Below, in pieces: positions 24,533 to 33,287 of a stretch of 64,000 bases of DNA (the stretch's first letter is position 1; each line of letters opens with the position of its first letter). Source of the stretch: Sacculina carcini (taxonomy: Eukaryota; Arthropoda; Thecostraca; Sacculinidae); assembly GCA_916048095.2 (NCBI GenBank), contig OU696587.1:3566079-3630078 (forward strand), given 5' to 3'. Under the pieces are notes generated by a model, which was not told the origin of the DNA, made no database searches, and worked only from the letters and a program-made list of their open reading frames with translations. Made by a program: the position numbers and the translations under genes.

Positions 24533-26284
24533 CTACGGGCCACGGGATCCACCGCCAATGCGGACGGGATCTATGCATGACCATATCTTGGTTTGTCCAA
24601 GGTACAACGGAGTCGGATGTCCGTATGCTTGGTAAACAAGTTGAACGGCTGCCGGGAACCGGCGGCGCACTTCCTGCAAGACGGCTCGTCTGCTGACAGT
24701 ATTAAAAGCGTTTTGCAGGTCGAGCTTGAAAATTACGTTTTCCGGCGAGTCGATATGCTCCATTGCGTATTCTCTTGTGGCATGCACCGCTGCTTCGCAG
24801 CCCATGGGAGTGGCAACGCCCAGCTGCACTGGACGTAGCAGCGGAGTGACTGACGCTGCCATGCGGGATGCCACCAATTTGCTGGCGAGTCTGCGCAGGA
24901 TGCTGCCGACATCAATTGGCCTGACACCGCCAGACGTTTTCCTCACGGCAATTAGTCTGGCTGTAAAAAACCCACTCCTCGCGAAATCTGGGATGTTGCC
25001 AGCTATAGCGGTGTTGCACAGGGCTGTGAGAGCTGTCAGCAAGTGCTGACCCGCCTCTGCTGTTTTGGGCGACACCAGCTGTCTCAGGTGCATGGGTCTG
25101 ATGCCATCGAGTCCTCCCGATGAGCCCTTAGGCAAGATGTTGATGGCCTGGCGCACCTCGTTCTCATCCACGATCATGGCTGGCGGGACGTCGGAAAGCA
25201 AGTCAGCAGGCAGCTCATCAGCCGTATCGGGGTGTTTTTCTTGTATGATCGCGGCGATGTCTGCGGTTGGTGAAATGACGGTGTCAGAAGAGCTCAGCAA
25301 ACGAAGTGCTCCTCGGATATCGCCGTCGGCACATTTTGTGTTCACGCGACGAGACAGGGCGCTGCATGACGAGGTTGGAGAACGTGTATCAGATCCTCCG
25401 GATCTAGTCATCTGACTTGTCGGTGCTGTTGGTTGATTGCTCATTGTACCGGTGCGGGCGTAGGACAGTAAGTGCCACCAGGCGCGCAAAGATCTCTGGT
25501 CGATGGCTTCCTTGATAAGGTGTGCCAACTCAGAGGTGACTCGGTGTCTTAATCGGCGTGGCACATGTTGGCGCACGGAGGCCTGTCGGCTGAGTGCAGC
25601 CAAGGCGTCAGCAATGTTCGATGGGGTTTCTGGACCCATCTCTTCCGCCGGTCCGTTTATCGCGACTTCATTGGCTTCGGCCTCGAGGCAACCGTGGCAG
25701 CACCATGACTGCAGTGAGTCTGCCTGCCGACACGTCAGTCCAGCACAGCTCAAATGAAACCTTTGCGAGCAAGCAGTGCAGTTGATGCTCCGCTTTCTGC
25801 TGTTGTTCAGAGAGCAGACGCTGCAAGCTGCGGTTTCATCCCTCGCGATGTGAGAAACGCTTCCGGCGGGCTGTTGTTCACGCACCTGGTAGAGCATTCC
25901 GGCTGCGATGCACTTGTCAAGTCGACAGGGGGCACATATTCGTGAACCGTGTGACACGTCGCAGTGTCCGCCGTTCTGACACGTCCTGGACGAACGATCG
26001 TCGCTGTGATGTCGCCCGAAAAAGGCTTGACATGCTCGGCAAACTACAGCCCCGAATCGAAGGTGGGTCTGTCCATGCAAGTCGCAAACAACGCACGAAA
26101 TCATGACAGAAGTGTTTATGCCGGTGTGTACGCCATATACTCGTCGCACGGTATGGCCGTCTTCGCAGTTATTGATCGTGACAGCTTTCGCTGCCAGGGG
26201 TATAAAAACACAAGGTCGGTCGCAGGCAGGTCGCAGAAGACGCGGTACAGCACAACCTTCCTCGACGACGGTAGAACAAGACAA
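24533..26284 (-). CDS. Retrotransposon ORF, N-terminal half: nuclear-receptor-like C4 finger + PHD + RT
   Basis: 583 residues. C4 domain at residues 64-130: C64-x2-C67, C82-x2-C85 within CRACQAFF, C102-x5-C108, C117-x2-C120, then RLDKCIAAGM, the RxxKCxxxGM end typical of nuclear receptors. The first finger spacing is 14 rather than the usual 13, the second 8 rather than 9. PHD finger at 154-199: C154-x2-C157, C169-x2-C172, H177-x2-C180, W194-x-C196-x2-C199. RT starts at about 375 and carries the first catalytic aspartate in KLDLQNAFN (D522). No ligand-binding domain follows the C4 domain. The frame ends at TAG after GGGSRGP, where the GDPLGP-type RT motif should be. The RT is intact up to this point. 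Confidence 0.88.
   Translation of the reverse strand: MSCSTVVEEGCAVPRLLRPACDRPCVFIPLAAKAVTINNCEDGHTVRRVYGVHTGINTSVMISCVVCDLHGQTHLRFGAVVCRACQAFFGRHHSDDRSSRTCQNGGHCDVSHGSRICAPCRLDKCIAAGMLYQVREQQPAGSVSHIARDETAACSVCSLNNSRKRSINCTACSQRFHLSCAGLTCRQADSLQSWCCHGCLEAEANEVAINGPAEEMGPETPSNIADALAALSRQASVRQHVPRRLRHRVTSELAHLIKEAIDQRSLRAWWHLLSYARTGTMSNQPTAPTSQMTRSGGSDTRSPTSSCSALSRRVNTKCADGDIRGALRLLSSSDTVISPTADIAAIIQEKHPDTADELPADLLSDVPPAMIVDENEVRQAINILPKGSSGGLDGIRPMHLRQLVSPKTAEAGQHLLTALTALCNTAIAGNIPDFARSGFFTARLIAVRKTSGGVRPIDVGSILRRLASKLVASRMAASVTPLLRPVQLGVATPMGCEAAVHATREYAMEHIDSPENVIFKLDLQNAFNTVSRRAVLQEVRRRFPAAVQLVYQAYGHPTPLYLGQTKIWSCIDPVRIGGGSRGP
25688..25825 (-). other. PHD finger inside the retrotransposon ORF
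   Basis: C4HC3 pattern with the conserved Trp two residues before the last Cys pair (WCCHGC). PHD fingers usually read histone H3 tails; here a chromatin-targeting role is inferred only from the fold. Confidence 0.75.
25895..26095 (-). other. Nuclear-receptor-type C4 zinc finger domain inside the retrotransposon ORF
   Basis: Eight metal-binding cysteines in the two-module nuclear receptor order, with GAVVCRACQAFFGR (compare the P-box position CRACxAFF of divergent nematode-type receptors) and a closing CRLDKCIAAGM. Inferred role: sequence-specific DNA recognition for target choice or for transcription of the element. Confidence 0.85.
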
Positions 26285-27125
26285 AAATATGAAAAATTGA
26301 CTCGAAATTATTCGTTTCGCGAGTCGCTAATCAGAAGAAAGCACGTTTTTTCACCTAACTGAATTTTATCATAATTGCAACTCAGAATCGTCGGAAATTC
26401 AACAATTCTAACGGAAAGTAGCACAATTTTGCACGCACCTACAGCTTCAGTGGTGGCATCACGATTGCAGCAGTCAATCATGCTATGACGAGCACACTCA
26501 TTGAAGCAAACATCAGCAAAAATATTCTAGAAAACTATCAAAATTACCCTGTTTACCCAAATTACCTAATTCCGTGTCATTGTGTATGTGTTGTAGGAGC
26601 ATGTGTGCGTTAACTTGTTTGTACGTGTGTCTGATCGTGCTGTCCTGTTATGTCTGTATTTTTAAATACAGTCGGTCCAAAGCACTCACGTTATCAACTT
26701 GTGTTCGTCCGTCACAAGCTCCTGGTTTGTGATAGCCGCTTACCGTTGATTCTCGACTAAATATAAGTTTAAATTTTATGTTTTTTTTTCACACATACAT
26801 GTTTATTGCCCAATATCAGACACAGAACGCATAAAACACTTTTATAACGCAACGCATGTATTTAACGCACGCAACACAGAACGCATAAGCGCATACAACA
26901 TTTTCATAATAATTATTTATTATTATATATAAATATATATTATATAATTTAATTATAATTTATGTTTATTTTTTATAACAATAATCCCTTCAAGATGGTG
27001 AAGAATTAACGAGACACACGTAGTGCGGATCTACCAGTGATAATAACCCCACGAAGCTAGTTTAAATATAATCTCCCCACGCGGTATATCACTTATGACC
27101 ATCAAAAGAAGCACATGTAAATCGA
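26285..27125. other. Intergenic region between the retrotransposon and IST1; no gene seen
   Basis: AT-rich. A partly repeated motif (AACGCATAA, AACGCAACGCA, AACGCACGCAACACAGAACGC) lies at 26825-26895. A TATATAAATATATATTATAT stretch is near 26925. No exons recognised. Confidence 0.4.
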
Positions 27126-27272
27126 ACAATAGTTTATTGGTGATAAGTTCATCTCATTTCAAATAACTATATAATATTAATAAGTAAAATAATTGGCAAA
27201 TACATCACGTAAAACTCACAGTATAACACACTGGATCAAAAACACATCACGGGGACGGACTACCAAGGTGAA

Positions 27273-28208
27273 TCATTTACGATTTTTCAAGGCTTCAAAC
27301 CTTTTGGCGAGGTCGTCAAAATTCACCTCGTCTTTGGTCGACACTGTGGACGGCGGCGCGGTCGAGGGGACTGACGGAACGTCAGGCAGGTTGAGCGCGT
27401 CAAGCGGCACGTTGACGGCAGGCGCGTTGTAACTGGCGGCCGGCGGTGACGGTGCGACCGGCATCGCAGGAGCGAACGGCGCGGGAGCAGATGATGTAGA
27501 AGCAACTGGCGGACACACAGAACCCGGCTGCACGAAACCGATGGGTGGACCCAGCACTGGTGGAGCCGTGGATCCACCTCCACCGCCGGAAAAACCACCC
27601 GCGCCACTCAGGTCGTTGAAATTGATGAGATAATTGTCGGGTCCCAATTCTCCACACATTACACTGGGATCGGGCTCGTAAGGCACGCCGTAATTCTTCG
27701 CAATTTCGGCCATATACTTCTCAACGAGCATCTTGGGCGGCGCTTGTACGCTGAGTTTGTTGATCAACGTCTGCGAGACAGTCTCCAGACTGTTTTCTCT
27801 GCACGAGAGAACATACTCCTTGCCATACTTGCGGCCGAGTTGAACTGATATTTCGCGTAGTTCCGCAACGTCAGCTTCCAATCGCGGAGCCACCCACAGA
27901 ACGCTTGATATTGGCTCTGCAAGACCTTCGTCTAATGTCTTCATTTGTTTTATTAGCCCCATGCGAGCTAGCAATAGGTCGCAAAAACATTCCACTATTT
28001 CCATGGCTTCAACAAGGTAATCCTCACGAATGATGTGTTCCACTCTTATTCTGGCGCGTTCTAACTTATTCACTGATATGTAATCCGCAATTTCTTTGCG
28101 AGCTTTCAATGCTAACTCAGACTTTTTCTTCTCCAATAACTTCAGCCTATTCAAGGCCAGCCTCATGTTGGTTTTCAACTTGTTATAGTCAGGCTGTGAA
28201 CTAAACAT
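27273..28208 (-). CDS. IST1: IST1 homologue (ESCRT-III-associated), single exon
   Basis: 311 residues, uninterrupted. The N-terminal helical Ist1 domain is highly conserved: ALNRLKLLEKKKSELALKAR, KEIADYISVNKLERARIRVE, HIIREDYLVEAMEIVECFCD, LLLARMG. Then come APPKMLVEKYMAEIAKNYGV and PYEPD, a Gly/Pro/Ala/Ser-rich linker, and a C-terminal MIT-interacting motif DDLAKRFEALKNRK. Known: IST1 binds CHMP1 and VPS4 and regulates ESCRT-III disassembly in cytokinesis and endosomal sorting. The start ATG at 28206-28208 is the first in frame and fits the family length. Candidate AATAAA on the minus strand at 27133-27138. Absence of introns contrasts with the neighbours; it may be a retrocopy that is still functional or genuine intron loss. 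Confidence 0.96.
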   Translation of the reverse strand: MFSSQPDYNKLKTNMRLALNRLKLLEKKKSELALKARKEIADYISVNKLERARIRVEHIIREDYLVEAMEIVECFCDLLLARMGLIKQMKTLDEGLAEPISSVLWVAPRLEADVAELREISVQLGRKYGKEYVLSCRENSLETVSQTLINKLSVQAPPKMLVEKYMAEIAKNYGVPYEPDPSVMCGELGPDNYLINFNDLSGAGGFSGGGGGSTAPPVLGPPIGFVQPGSVCPPVASTSSAPAPFAPAMPVAPSPPAASYNAPAVNVPLDALNLPDVPSVPSTAPPSTVSTKDEVNFDDLAKRFEALKNRK

Positions 28209-28995
28209 GACAAATAGATAAAGTAATAATTCAACTAAACTTGGGCTTAACTCACCCTAAACTCACCACAGATGAAAATAAACGTTAAAAACAGATACCA
28301 CTGCCTACCGATGAATCACTCCTTACGTAGATTCGAAAATATATAGCGTAGCAGAGTACGTAGCGTTGAGCTGCGTCAGATTCGTGCGCTTGTTCAGAAT
28401 TTAATTTATAGTTCCTGTGCTAGTTAGTGGAGAAATGAGCATTGTCCTGAATTCATCGGTCCCAATCAAACTTTGATGTGCGTGGTGCGTGTACAGACTC
28501 AAACGGATGCGTTGATGAAATAACCCGAGCCAGGATTGGCACCACGAATCTCTGACACGGGAGTTCAGTGCCTCAACCAGAGCTGCTCGGGGCTGAGTAT
28601 GTAGTTGGTAGTATTTCAGATTGTGTTATTATCTGTAGTTTTTGGTGCTGCTATATTTTATTTGATGTGTTTTCATGCTCTCGTGCTGTAATCATGAGTG
28701 CTAGACGATTATTTGTGGAATGACCGGTCATTTACTATTGTAAACATGTGAGAGTCTCCGCTGCATTCTCCTGTACGTGTGCCGATTCTACGGAGTAAGG
28801 CGATTGAACGGATGTGTGTTCGGTGCGACATATGTGTTCTGTTTCATAGCGCAAGGAACGGCGGAAAAATATTGTACTGGTATGTCAGATTTGTTCGCGA
28901 GAGTAGCGAAGTACTCAATGAGTAGTTAGCACAGAAATAGCAGTAGAGGTACAGCAAGTTTGATCACACAGATAAGTTGGTAGCACTTCGACACC
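28209..28995. promoter_or_regulatory. Shared intergenic region between divergent IST1 and FRA10AC1
   Basis: 787 bases between two start codons pointing away from each other, interrupted by a SINE (28470-28600). No TATA box near either start is convincing. A bidirectional promoter is inferred from geometry only. Confidence 0.4.
28470..28600 (-). mobile_element. Degraded tRNA-derived SINE
   Basis: The minus strand reads GCACTGAACTCCCGTGTCAG then AGATTCGTGGTGCCAATCC, followed by TGGCTCGGGTTATTTCATCAACGCATCC. This parallels the fuller copy at 20770-20960 (TGAACTCTCGTGTCAAGGG, GTTCATCAACACCTCC). Confidence 0.65.
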
Positions 28996-29877
28996 ATGAC
29001 ATCGGAATTTGACTCGGCATTCGAAGGCGACAGCGAAGCGGAACGCAAAAAGAGACGGAGAAAGGACTTGGCCGTCCCTACTTGCAGTTCTGCTTCTGCG
29101 AGCAGACCTGCGCCCGAGATCAGACCGTCGCGATCCACATTGTTTGACACTGCCCATCGTCAGACTGTCGGCGGCGTGTATCGTTTCCACGATCTCTCGC
29201 TGAGCGCCTATGATCGTCACAGGCTGCTGGTGAACAATTACCTGCTGAGTCGGCCAGGAGCGCGTCTCCCCCAGCGCGACACGAGTAACGACCGCACCGA
29301 TCTCGATTTGATTCGCGAAAATCACAAGTTTGTTTGGAATGCCACCGACGAGCAGGATACGTGGGAGAAGAAGCTGGCGAAACGCTACTATGACAAGCTT
29401 TTCAAGGAGTATTGTCTCTGCGACCTGACCTATTACAAATTGAACAAAGTCGCTCTACGTTGGAGGGTTGAGAAAGAAGTGATTTCCGGTAAAGGTCAGT
29501 TTGAATGCGGAAACAAGAAGTGCACTGAAAAAGAAAAGTTGCGCTCGTGGGAAGTGAACTTTGCCTACACAGAAGGGAGCGAACGTAAAAATTGTCTGGT
29601 GAAATTGCGGCTGTGTCCCGGGTGTTCTCGAAAACTCAACTATCGCCATCGAAGAAAGGAAGTGACAAAATCGAAGAAACGCAAGCGTGAAAGGAGCAAA
29701 AGTAACTCGCCTCAACCAAGCGTGGCTGCGGACACCGATACCGTCTGCACTCAGCCGAAAGAAAATCCAAGGAAAGAGTCCATCGAAGAGAACATATGGA
29801 AACAACCTGTGCAAACGACCACTGAAAAAAGTATTGATGAACAGTTTGACGACTTTTTGTCCGACTTGTTCGTTTAA
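28996..29877 (+). CDS. FRA10AC1: FRA10AC1 homologue, single exon
   Basis: 293 residues. Conserved core: DLDLIRENHKFVW, WEKKLAKRYYDKLFKEYCLC, DLTYYKLNKVALRWRVEKEV, ISGKGQFECGNKKC, LRSWEVNFAYTEG, CLVKLRLCPGCSRKLNYRHR. The four cysteines (CGNKKC and CPGC) look like a small zinc-binding site. The N-terminus is acidic/basic low complexity (FEGDSEAERKKRRRKD) and the tail is Lys/Ser-rich with an acidic end FDDFLSDLFV. Known: a conserved nuclear protein recovered with spliceosomes; its molecular role is poorly understood. The ATG at 28996 is the first in frame and is preceded by ACACC. Candidate poly(A) signal AATAAA at 30336-30341. Confidence 0.95.
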   Translation: MTSEFDSAFEGDSEAERKKRRRKDLAVPTCSSASASRPAPEIRPSRSTLFDTAHRQTVGGVYRFHDLSLSAYDRHRLLVNNYLLSRPGARLPQRDTSNDRTDLDLIRENHKFVWNATDEQDTWEKKLAKRYYDKLFKEYCLCDLTYYKLNKVALRWRVEKEVISGKGQFECGNKKCTEKEKLRSWEVNFAYTEGSERKNCLVKLRLCPGCSRKLNYRHRRKEVTKSKKRKRERSKSNSPQPSVAADTDTVCTQPKENPRKESIEENIWKQPVQTTTEKSIDEQFDDFLSDLFV

Positions 29878-30360
29878 CTTGGTTATAACACGGCACTTAT
29901 CGTGAAATTGTTAATTATTAATTGTTATCGTGTAATGTGAATTCTGGAATGTGCTCATGACATCGTCCTTCACCGATCCGAAACACTGCCCATTCGGAGT
30001 GTGGTCCGTTGTTCATTCAGTCGCAGTCACCTCCCGTTCCCATCCCTTCACCTATTTCAAACCGCACATTATTCCAGACTGCATCTGCAATTGATCGCCA
30101 CCGAAGAAGCAAAACACTTTCACCTCCAAATATATTTACAACTTTTTTCAAATCGAACCAGCCTCACCACAAACAGCCAATAGAACTTTCTGAAAAGGCG
30201 CGCATGAACGGGAGGTGTACGACCGTGAGAATGCGACCATTAATTTTGACAAGCCGACCGATATACATGCAGTGTTTTTTCGACCAAACAAAAATCTTCC
30301 GTCTTACAGGACAGTCAGTCATCGCAAATTTGAGAAATAAAGAATTGATAGAATGATTTT
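29878..30360 (+). other. Likely 3' untranslated region of FRA10AC1
   Basis: Sequence between the stop and AATAAA at 30336-30341, without microsatellites and without a conserved frame. Confidence 0.5.
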
Positions 30361-31880
30361 TAGGATTTTTTTTTGGTTTAACGAGACTATAAGAGCATTT
30401 AAACCGGCAAACTAAGCCAACAAGATTGACACAAAACAAATCATATGTACACACAGATAAAACCAAAAACGGTACATATTGTCGGACACTGCGCAAAAGC
30501 CGCGAAAAACGTCGACGTAGGATTTGCAGTGTGCGACACACCCGATTACAAGAGCATTCAGCCCACATATCACACACCACCCATTTGAACGGTGCCATCA
30601 AACTAGAACCACTGGCGACTCCCAGTGACAACGCACCACACCAGTATACGACAAACACGACCCAACACACCCCCGCCACATGTACACACACGCACACACA
30701 CACACACAACACCGAATCAAAACAAACCACACACAAACACACGCAGTGTACACACTCAATACAGCTATGGCACAACATTGGACTAACACAACACCAACCT
30801 CGCATAAGTTGCACATGCATACACGCGGTAAACGAGCCCAATCGGCGCCTGACCCAGTGATACGCTAGATGACCAGTGATAGAAGCGAGTGAAAACAATG
30901 GCAGTAGGTAGAAAGAGGGAGCAGCAGACGAATGGAAAGTCATGACAAAAACACACGACAAGAAACGGATAACACCTCACGAAAATATACTCGATACTTG
31001 ATTGACAGAAATCAGAATCACGAAGCGCGCAAAATGGACCCAACAACATTTGAACGATCGAAGACAGAACCAATTCGCAACAAGTCACACACACACACAC
31101 ACACATACCCCCGACACAATAAATACCAATATGTACACACACACAAACGAGAACACTGAACAAACAGGGAGTCGCCAAATAAGATACACATAGATAAACG
31201 AGATTAACTACGTCAATACACAAACACACGCACACGCACACATACAAACTAACCAGAAACAATAAAAACACTGTGTGACAAGTACCAACAAACACACACA
31301 CACTCAGTCATACAGTAAATAGGTTACACACACAGAGTCATACAGTAAAGAGGTTACACACACACACACACCGGCAGAAGAGCACCCAACACAGGTCGAA
31401 CAGCATAAAACAATGAATATGTATGCAGAAGCCAACATTCATTGGTGGCAATGCATACGACGGACAGGACAAAGTTCAAACAGACCAACAATACTCTCAG
31501 ACACACACATTCAGATCAAACATATTCCTTGCATCTGGGAGTGAAATCGCCAACGCCAACTTTACGCCGCATCGAGCATGCACAGAGAAGACTACACCGG
31601 GAATAGCCCTGCCATACGAGCAGCAATAAAATAGTGTTTCAACGCCGCCAACACTGCACGCACGCACGCACACACACACACACACACACACTTGCACAAG
31701 TTGAACACACACACACACACACGCACGCACGAATACATATATAACAACGACTCACAGCCAAACACCTAGATTTACTGTCAAACTAGCGATGCACACACAA
31801 TATAACAATACAACACAACACCGATAATACGAGAATAAACACGATAGCGATATATTGTGATAATACGCATCAACAGCTAT

Positions 31881-31914
<34 letters not shown>

Positions 31915-32047
31915 CAGGCCGACATAGCCAACATACAGCTGAATGTGTATGTTTGTGTGTGCGCGTGGTGATAGCAGACAACATTGCACACGATACACGC
32001 CACCAGCGCGCACACAGACAGACAGACATACAGCTGCTCACGTGCCG
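30361..32047. other. CA-rich intergenic region between convergent FRA10AC1 and LARP4
   Basis: Scattered CA microsatellites (30690-30710, 31086-31107, 31667-31692, 31881-31911). A 30-bp near-duplicate containing AGTCATACAGTAAAxAGGTTACACACACA lies at 31306-31364. No exon supported. Confidence 0.5.
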
Positions 32048-32677
32048 CTACTTGACAACACTGGCCGATACTGGAGGAGAGCGCATGCGATCCCGACCGC
32101 CACGTGCTGCCGTCGTCGCAGCTGCACGTGCATCACGTGGCGCCACGTGACGCCGTTCATCGCCACCTAACACACACACAGAGCGAGTGAGTGAGAGTAG
32201 TCCGACTAGATGCGCACTGTCAGTGTGTTGTGCATGTATAGCTTATTAATTGCTGGAATCAACACGTCGATAATGATAATGATATGATAATGATTATGAT
32301 AGTGATGATAACCTAAGGGTGGATCAACACCAACTGGCTGCACTGCAATATTGCTCATAGACTCAAACACGACGAATACTACCAAACACTAGCAAATACA
32401 CGAGCCATCACGAGGGTTGTCGACTAACGTGCACTGTTAGAGCGCGCGACACTCGACGACGCATGCTGCTGCTGCTGCTGCGGTGAGGCGGTGGAGACAG
32501 CAGGGGTGACAGAGGCGGCGCCAGTGTTGCTGACAGAGGCGGAACAGCCATCTTGGTCGTCCTTGGCGGATTCAACCGATGATAACTTGCCACGACCACG
32601 CTGTGCCATCTGAGCGTAACTCATCGGAGCTGACGCACACTGTGACAAACACACACACAAAATGGTATACACATTCG

Positions 32678-32717
<40 letters not shown>

Positions 32718-33249
32718 ATGGTATACACATTCGTTCACACACGCACACACACACATATTTTACATTACATTAGGTAGATATTTATATAGCGCCCTACACC
32801 TAGAGGGTCACACACACAGAACACAAGAACGCACACAAACACACACAGAACACAAGAACGCACACAGAAGTGCAGTAGGAGCACTCACAGAGGCGGTGGG
32901 GGTCGCTTCACCAACATTCTTGCTGCTGTTAGTGCCCGAATCCTTGGCCGAATCTTCGCCGGTCGACACCGCAGCAACAGGCACAGCAGCCGCAGTAGAA
33001 ACACTGCCATTTTCGCGTCGCGCCGGCGGACCGCCGTGCTGGTGGTACTTGCGCTGGCGATCACTGTCCACACTGCGCCGAATTATCCGCCTGTCCCAAC
33101 ACACAAGCATACACAATTGAACATTAACATTGAAGAGAAACCGTGAATGTTAAAATGAAATCAACAGTTGAATATACCTAATTGTAGAGAAAGGAGTGGT
33201 AACTATTGGAGTGGTATCAATTGACATGTACTGTCCTAATTATATATGT

Positions 33250-33287
<38 letters not shown>

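Larger units (their letters stand above)
23081..26284 (-). mobile_element. Non-LTR retrotransposon of RLE (restriction-like endonuclease) type carrying a nuclear-receptor-type DNA-binding domain
   Basis: One continuous minus-strand frame of about 1,068 codons with a single in-frame TAG (24533-24535). Domain order: C4 nuclear-receptor-type zinc fingers, PHD finger, reverse transcriptase (LDGIRPMHL, GGVRPIDVGSILRRLASKL, QLGVATPMGCEAAVHATREY, KLDLQNAFNTV, YLDDATFGG), a C-C-H-C knuckle, and a PD-(D/E)XK endonuclease (RRPDG, LVWDAT). Known: RLE-clade LINEs (R2, CRE, NeSL, Hero) use N-terminal zinc fingers for target recognition. Odd: an estimated 30 codons are missing between the RT palm motifs, exactly at the TAG, so this copy is probably dead. 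Ends and target duplication were not located. Confidence 0.9.

Noticed and set aside
29455..29814. Minus-strand frame opposite FRA10AC1
   Set aside because: Antisense shadow of a well-conserved coding exon.
32040..32150. Cluster of five CACGTG E-boxes suggesting a promoter or enhancer
   Set aside because: The stretch is the last coding exon of LARP4 (32048-32166, minus strand), in phase with GTTAGT at 32423-32428. The CACGTG words are codons.
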